Positions 57,415-64,000 of a stretch of 64,000 bases of DNA are shown here, piece by piece; within the stretch, counting starts at the first letter, position 1, and each line of letters opens with the position of its first letter. The stretch is from Buddleja alternifolia (Eukaryota; Streptophyta; Magnoliopsida; Lamiales; Scrophulariaceae). The notes under the pieces were generated by a model. The model was not told the origin of the DNA. It ran no database searches and saw only the letters and a program-made list of their open reading frames with translations. Position numbers and translations under genes: made by a program. The stretch lies in NCBI GenBank assembly GCA_019426215.1, contig CM033405.1, positions 9,091,001 through 9,155,000 of the forward strand, given 5' to 3'.

Positions 57415-58859
57415 TGTTGGGAAAATAGAACGAAAATGCAGCGAAAATGGTGTAATTCAATTTTTTTCAGATTTCTCAATTCAGGATCAACCCCGGGGTT
57501 TTATCGTGCATATATACGATAAGGATATCGATACTTTACCCGTTGTAGCGAAGTGGTTGGAGAATCACAACTTCTTGGATTCTTCAAGCTTTTCGCGAAC
57601 TGATCCAACTGACTGATTGATGATCTAAGCAGTACAAAGGTGCTGCCTCTAAATTATCTCGCCAGAAAACTTGAACTAAAAATCTCTCCTTCTTGGCTAT
57701 GGAGGCAGACGGCTAGAGAGAGAAAGGAGATGGAGGTTTTTTTATTTTCTTATAGTTCAAGTGTGTTGTAACTTATGTTATTATCTAAGTTTGATTAAGT
57801 GATATATTTATATCACTTAAGTTCCAACTTAAACATTGGGCATAATTTAGCCCATGTAGGATGCCTACTAGGCTGCCCCACATAGGTGCACCAATTTGAG
57901 CTCAGTCCAATCTTTTATTTAATTAATTAATTCAATAATTTTATTTCCTTTAGAAATAATACATTAATTAATATAAATGAATTAAACTATTTTTTCAAAT
58001 AATTAATTCCCTTTAATTTATTTGAAGTATCTAAAACTAAAAATATTACTACAAGAAATACACCACAATTTTGTTCGATTTTTCTTTTTAAGCGCGACTC
58101 TTTAGGTTCATCTATATTTGGCAATGAGAGGGTTCCATTGAATGTGGGTAACACCTAGCCAGTCAAGTGGCGCACATCATATCTCAAATAAGATGAAATG
58201 ATTAGATCATTGTTTACCTTTCCTATTGTATATCCCGTGTAAATACAAACTATTCGTTTTCTTATCCTGGTCAAATAAGAGTCATGGTTAGGTCAAACTC
58301 ATAAACTTGACTCTATGCTATATTTATAATAAGTCCAGATCAGTGAATGCTTTGGCCAAAGACTTTAAGATCTAACTTACTTATAAATGCATAGGATAAT
58401 TCCTCGTTCACTTTCGAGGGAAGGAATTTCATCTTGGATATTAGTTAAGACTACTACTTGCCCATTAGGTTGCAGTTTGAGGTGGATCTCACCAAAGGGT
58501 GAATTAGGTCTAACTACTCTAATGACAAATCTATTGTCACAAGTATATCTTCAACTCGATTCCTTAGGTCTAAAGTTCAGACACACCTATTACAATTTAA
58601 TCAATTCTGTCGTTGACTGTCAAAGAGTGAAAACTCGTGTGACAGAATTGATGCGAGTCATGTTTGAATACCGCGACCTTTATCAGTACACCTATGATAT
58701 GAGTTCTTCACTGCTTTCTAGTGATTGTCGGACACTTCTCTTGTCAAAACTCATATCATATAAGTCTTGATGATTTCCAATGCCCAATTGGGAATCCTCA
58801 ACTTGCAGACCAATTTTGTATACAAGTATTAAACTCATCTATTGCATTAGAGAGTTAAC
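57415..58859 (-). mobile_element. 5' LTR of copia D, truncated at its outer end
   Basis: Minus-strand LTR ending TTTCCCAACA at 57415. Its sequence follows LTRs A and B (shared block at 58090-58112, minus orientation). The first about 100-150 bases, including the TG start, are missing. It ends abruptly at the poly(T) of the LINE at 58860. Confidence 0.85.
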
Positions 58860-58869
58860 TTTTTTTTTT
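58860..58869 (-). other. Poly(A) tail of the LINE
   Basis: Ten T on the plus strand at the low-coordinate end of the minus-strand LINE, following its 3' untranslated part. This marks its 3' terminus. Confidence 0.8.
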
Positions 58870-61800
58870 GGTGTAAAGTTAGAACTTCATTACCAACAAG
58901 CAACTGTACAACGATACAACACACAACATTACATATCACGACTTGCTCATGTGTGCCCACAAAGCTAATTACAACTCCAACTCAAAAAAAGAATCAATGT
59001 AAAAGATAGTCTATGTATATTCTATCCCTATTAGAAATGTTTTGTTGTTTGCACCCAACTATTCTGAACTTTAGATCCTGTTTCAAGAGATCAGCTACAC
59101 ACCTACTTTACCGTAATGAGTGAAAATTCTTCTATTTCTCTCCTCCCATGTTTTATATATAACACCCGTCACTGCAGTATTCACAATTTTCCTCTTTAAA
59201 TCCCACCTTCTAAACGCATAAGCTAATCATCTTGTCCATCTCCCAAATAATACAGGGTACCCTGTTACCTAAACCCACTGCATAATAATCGCCATAACTT
59301 CTTGCACCCAACTACAGCAAAAATACAAATGTTCCACTGACTCTACACCCTGACCACACAAAACACAATTGCAATCTTCTAACATGATAAACTTACCAAG
59401 CCTTTCTCGTGTCAATAATCTCCTATGTAGCACAAGCTAAGAAATAAAAGAATGTTTTAGAATGTTCATTCCATTCCAAGCAATTGAAGCCCCTCTGAAT
59501 TTTTCCTTATTACCCTGAAGCCAATCATAGGCACTTTTGACAGTGTATTGCCCATGATTTGTTTGGGTCTATCTATTATGTGTATATCCCTCCTTTAGCT
59601 TTAGCTTGACTGAATGGATCTTCGTCCAATTCCAACTACAATCCAGTGGGGGAACATGTTCCCAAAAATCTGCATCTTTTAAGTAAACTCCACTAATCCA
59701 TTTGACCCAAAGACTATCTTTTTTCTGCAATAGGGCCCAAACATGCTTCCCTATGGCAGCAATGTTCCACATTTTGCAATTTTTTATGCCCAATACTCCA
59801 CACTTTTTTTTACCACACACAATGTCCCAACTAATAGGAGCCATTTTCCCCTGAATATCGTTTTCCCCCCAAAGGAAATCCCTGCATTTAGCTTCAATCT
59901 ATTTAATCACTGGTTGAGGGAGTATGAATACCGAAGACCAGTACACATGAATCGACATTAACACTGAGTTGATCAACTGGGCTCTCCCCGCATATGATAA
60001 GTTTCTAGACGCCCAACAGGAGAGCCTTTGAGCCATTTTGTCCACCAAACATTGACAATCCACCTTTGACCACCTAGTAAGGGAAAGAGGAACCCCCAGG
60101 TATTTGAATGGGAAATTACCCTGCTGAAATCCAGTCAAGTGGAGCAGATGTTGCTTCTTTTCTTGAGACACCCCTCTAATGTACATGTGTGATTTACCTG
60201 GATTGACATTAAGCCCCATTGTAGGAGAAAATTTCTTCAATTGCTTCCACAGAATATCAACTGATTTTTCTGTAGCTTTACAAAATAGCATTAGATCGTC
60301 TGCAAAACATATATTAGTCAAAGCCAAGGATTTGCAGGTTGGATGGAATCTGAAATCCTTATGTGCAGCAGCAACCATGAAGTTTCTTGTGAAGAATTCC
60401 ATCACAAGGACAAACAACAAGGGTAAAATGGGACCCCCCCTGCCTTATCCCCCTTTCCCCTGAAAATATCCATGAATCTCACCATTTATAGCCAAGGAGA
60501 AGCTAACAGTGCAAACACATTCCATAACCCATCTAGTGTATTTCCTTGTCTCCTCAATAAACTCCCACTCAATTGAATCGTAAGCCTTTTTTAAGTCAAT
60601 CTTCATTAGACAACGAGGGGAAACAACCTTCCTGTTGTATAACCGGATGAGTTCTTGAATTATTAAGATATTGTCCACAATGGATCTATTCTTCACAAAC
60701 GCACATTGATTGCCATTCACCAAATAAAGGAGCACATTAGCCAATCTCCCCATGGGAAGCTTAGGGATACATTTATAGATTGTATTGCAACATGCAATTG
60801 GTCTATAATCAGTAGCTCTAAGGGGGCTCTCCACTTTTGGAACAAGTGCTAGAGTAGTACAATTCATCTGTTTTAGAAGCTGCCCTTCCTTGAAAAAACT
60901 TATAACTGCTTCAGTAACCTCTTCACCAACTATCCCCCATGTTTTCTTAAAGAAATCACTTCCATAACCATCGGGCCCAGGGCTCTTAAAACTGTGAATG
61001 CTGAACATAGCCTTTTTTTATCTCCTCTCTAGTGAATGGTTTTATGAGTAAACCTAGCTCCTACTGCATATATCTCTGGATCTGATTTAATTTTGTTACC
61101 ACATTACCCTAGTTGATTTTTGTAGAACTCAATGAAGTGGTTTATCACCTGTTTATATTCTGTCACTATTTGCCCTTCCTCATCAGTGATAGCAGCCACT
61201 TTGTTTCTGTAATGTCTCTTCTTCATAAGCATATGAATTTTTTTTGTGTTTTGATCCCCCATAGTTACCAATCAGCCTTTGACTTTTGTTTGTAGAATTT
61301 GTCTAAGGCTATAATTTTTTCCTGAAGAGAGTTGGTAGCCTTTCTTTCTTTTTGTTGTATCCCCTCATTCATTAAATCATTTTGCAGTTCATCTTGTATC
61401 TGCTGCAGCTGGTCCCTGGCTGTAAACACTTGTTTCTCAATATCTTGAAAATGAGATTTATTCAAGTTTTTCACGTCACTCTTCAAATTCTTGAGTTTCT
61501 GTGTCACTTTAAACATAATCGTGCCTCCAATCTGTTGACTCCACACACTTGCGACTATTTCTTTGAAATTAGGTGCATCCGCCTACATGTTAAAATATTT
61601 AAATGGGATAACTTTATGCTGTATCTGGCCTTTAAGTTTGATGATCATGGGGGTGTGATCTGACACTCCTGTTGCCACAACATTTACCACAATTTCTGGA
61701 TAAGTTTCACACAAAGTTGATTAACGAAAACTCTATCTATCTTAGAGTAAATTCTCCCACCAGTCTCATTGCCATTGCTCCAGGTATACTCATGCCATAC

Positions 61801-62319
61801 CCACTTCATTTCTTCTAACTCACATATATCCATGCATTCTTGAAAGTCTACTGTTTCTTGTACAGTAACAGGAGCTCCTCCAATTCTGTCTTGTGATTTA
61901 AGTACTGTGTTAAAATCTCCCATTATTATCCATGGCATATCAATAGAAACCTCCAGCCTTTGCAGATCCTCCCACAATCCCTTCCTTTCATGTTGGTGAT
62001 TAAAACCATAAACAAAAGTAGCATAGAATTGTCTCTGGTCTAGTTTGTGCACTAGCCTACAGTGGATGATTTGTGCAGTAGATGTAATAACTGTAACATC
62101 AAACACTTCCTTCTTCCAAATAATCCAAATCCTTCCTCTAGGGATTTCTTCTATATTGGTACAACTCCCCCATCCTCTTGCTATATTATTATACACTCTT
62201 TCATAATTTGGTTGCTTAACAAGTATGCCAATATCATATTTATTGCAAAGGGCCTGGACTTCCCTTTGCCTCCCGGAGCTGTTTAGACCCTTAACATTCT
62301 ATGCTCCAATTGTGGTCAT
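58870..62319 (-). pseudogene. LINE ORF2 (endonuclease, reverse transcriptase, zinc-binding end)
   Basis: Read on the minus strand from ATG 62319 (a Trp codon near residue 7 is now TAG). APE-type endonuclease: MGDFNTVL near 61915 and IYSKIDRVFVN near 61735. Linker with coiled coil 61265-61546. Reverse transcriptase: SPGPDGYGSDFFKKTW near 60960, LVPKVESPLRATDYRPIACC near 60800, KIDLKKAYDSIEW near 60580, catalytic FADD at 60292-60303, YLGVPLS near 60090. The zf-RVT domain lies at about 59160-59560 (CVLCG, VEHLYFCC). Frames shift near 61680, 61010, 60440 and 59890. It provides target-primed reverse transcription for a plant L1-type element and is no longer intact. Confidence 0.92.
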
Positions 62320-62389
62320 AATTAGTAACCATCACAGTCACTAATCCAGGTTCCACCTAAATCTCCCTCAAATCTGCCCTTTGTGTGGC

Positions 62390-63445
62390 TGCATCACTAG
62401 TGCTAGCTCCTTGATCTTCTACCCTCTGTTTTTGCCCACTCCTTTGAACTCTATACCATTCATGCTCTCTAGCCTTCTCTGGCATCTTGTTCCCACTTGT
62501 TGAGCAGGTGCCATGTTCTGCTTCTCCCCCATTTCAGTTTGTTTAGCCTTATTTTTTTGCATCCACACCTGCTTACCCTTTCTCGTTTTACAATGCAGTT
62601 CATCATGTCCATAATTTTTGCAATATTCACACAGTTGAGGCTTCCATTCATACGTGACTTTTTGTTCCACAATGATTCCTTTTTCATTCTCAAAATATAT
62701 TTCATCAGGCATTTTCCTTATATCTACCTCTATAAGCAGCCTAGCAAATTGTATCCTCTCTTTAATAATTGTCATTTTGTCAGCAACAATGGGGGTTCCT
62801 ATTAGACTAGCAATCTTGCTTAAAGACTTCCCATTCCAATATTTCAAATCCATCTCACCCAAACTGGTACTCTATCCACAGCATGCCTATCATAAGAACA
62901 ATTCTCCGTCCATGGAGCTGTAATCAGGGGCTTCCCATCAAAATGATTAACCCCAATTTGCAACACATTATCTCGATTTTCAACTGAATGAAATCGAACT
63001 AAATATATACCACTTTGTTTCAAAAGTATTTTGTCTATGCCATACTTACCCCATATTCTCCTCAGATAGCCACTGACCACTGGAAAAGGAGGATTTGCTC
63101 TAAGAATGTAGCAAACCAAAGCAGAACTCCAATACTCAATTTTCGGTTGTATATCTTCCTCACAGATTCGCCCAATTTGTTGTCCATTTTTAGCTTCTGG
63201 AAGTTGATAGTTTAATTTGCATCCCGCTCCTCTCAATTTGGTGATATCAAACTCATTCCAGATACTTCCCCGCTGCTGCTTCGCTTGTGGTTCCGGTTCC
63301 ATTATAGCTTCAGTGACCGATACCCCTGCTGATTTTTGGACTATTTGTAAGCACTTCTCAATCGATTGCAGTATCTCAATCTGTTCCAATTGAATCGCAT
63401 GATTTCGGACCTCCTGAAGTAGCTTCTCCAGATCCCCCTCCCTAA
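62390..63445 (-). pseudogene. LINE ORF1 (DUF4283 and CCHC zinc knuckle)
   Basis: Minus strand, open from the right-hand junction at about 63445, so the start codon is lost. The DUF4283-type RNA-binding domain covers about 63230-62720 (IEYWSSALVCYILRANPPF, VPVWVR, KSLSKIASLIGTPI). One frameshift lies near 62855. A CX2CX4HX4C knuckle (CEYCKNYGHDELHC) at about 62590-62635 is intact. A basic tail follows. ORF1 binds the LINE RNA. The element is slightly 5'-truncated here. Confidence 0.85.
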
Positions 63446-63967
63446 CATATGGACATGGGGGTTGAGAGTGGACATATATACTAACTCAGACTTTTAGTTT
63501 GATGAAGAATATAGAAAATCCATTTCAAGTTTCATACCCACACTCAATGGTGGAGCATTAACTTGGAAAAGTTCCAAGCAAATCACAACCGCGAATTCCA
63601 CCACTCAGTCTGAGTACATAGATGCCTTCGAGGCTGCTAAGGAGGGTGTTTGGATTATGGAGTTTCTTGAAAAACTTCAAGTGGTCCCAATTGGAGAGCT
63701 GCCATTGCTACTTTATTGTGACAATAACAGAGCTATTGCACAAGAAAAGGAACCAAGTCTCACAACAAGTCCAAACATATAGTGAGGAGATATCATATCA
63801 TTAAATATATCATTGGAAGAGGCGAGATAACTGTGCAGAGAGTAGATTTAGTTAACAACGTTGCTGACCCACTGACCAAGCCTTTGACACAGACAATGCT
63901 GGATTAGCATCTTGAGAAGATGGGTATTAGATACTATAGTGATTGTCATTAAATACAAGTAGGAGAT
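63446..63967 (+). pseudogene. Copia E RNase H and 3' tail
   Basis: Plus-strand remnant of a copia RNase H related to element B: YTNSDF, WKSSKQITTANSTTQSEYID, LYCDNNRAIAQEKEPS and a degenerate tail with several frameshifts (63477, 63760). It ends in a purine run (ACAAGTAGGAGA) before the LTR. The left end is set by the LINE junction. Confidence 0.85.
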
Positions 63968-64000
63968 TGTTAGGTTTATGTCCTCGAATGCCATAACAGG
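63968..64000 (+). mobile_element. Start of 3' LTR of copia E
   Basis: TGTTAGGTTTATGTCC follows the purine tract, matching the LTR starts of A and B. It continues past the window edge. Confidence 0.85.

Overview
This window looks like a stretch of plant nuclear DNA, most likely from a eudicot. It is AT-rich. It carries spliced genes with long introns, nested LTR retrotransposons, a plant-type LINE, foldback MITEs, an endogenous caulimovirid fragment and an organelle-derived piece. I see no bacterial operons, no CRISPR array and no convincing tRNA gene. I estimate that more than three quarters of it is mobile-element sequence, mostly broken by stops and frameshifts.

Layout. 1-10244: 3' part of a Ty1/copia Sirevirus-like element (gag end, pol, a long env-like region, polypurine tract, 3' LTR). 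It sits in the 3' end of copia element A (10245-11856). Element A in turn sits in an older, related LTR (11857-12287). 12288-12712: organelle-like DNA ending in a mitochondrial rrn18 3' end. 12713-13852: inverted copy of part of the hydrolase gene found further right. 13859-24271: copia element B, with its integrase split by a solo LTR (18708-20510). 24272-32826: sparse region with an orphan exon, a cystinosin pseudogene, a promoter-like stretch and small inverted-repeat elements. 32827-40567: six-exon alpha/beta hydrolase gene on the plus strand. 41940-44255: caulimovirid remnant split by a MITE. 44256-45075: LTR fragment. 45076-54990: Athila-like Ty3/gypsy element, missing its 5' part and carrying two insertions. 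54990-58859: 5' part of copia element D on the minus strand. 58860-63445: LINE on the minus strand. 63446-64000: 3' end of copia element E.

The only candidate for a working host gene is the hydrolase. Its Ser-Asp-His triad and all splice junctions are intact, but the expected start codon is one base out of frame and the C-terminus looks replaced.

The most unusual signal is in the untranslated leaders of copia elements B and D. Both carry an ordered series of about six hairpins between primer-binding site and gag. Loop and linker sequences are conserved between the elements, while several stems differ in sequence yet still pair. This suggests a selected RNA structure, perhaps for packaging, dimerisation or translation. 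Other notable signals are the roughly 4.2 kb env-like region of the Sirevirus, a MITE with a 10-bp target duplication inside the viral movement-protein frame, a GC-rich palindrome array in the Athila element, and a chimeric organelle/hydrolase block.
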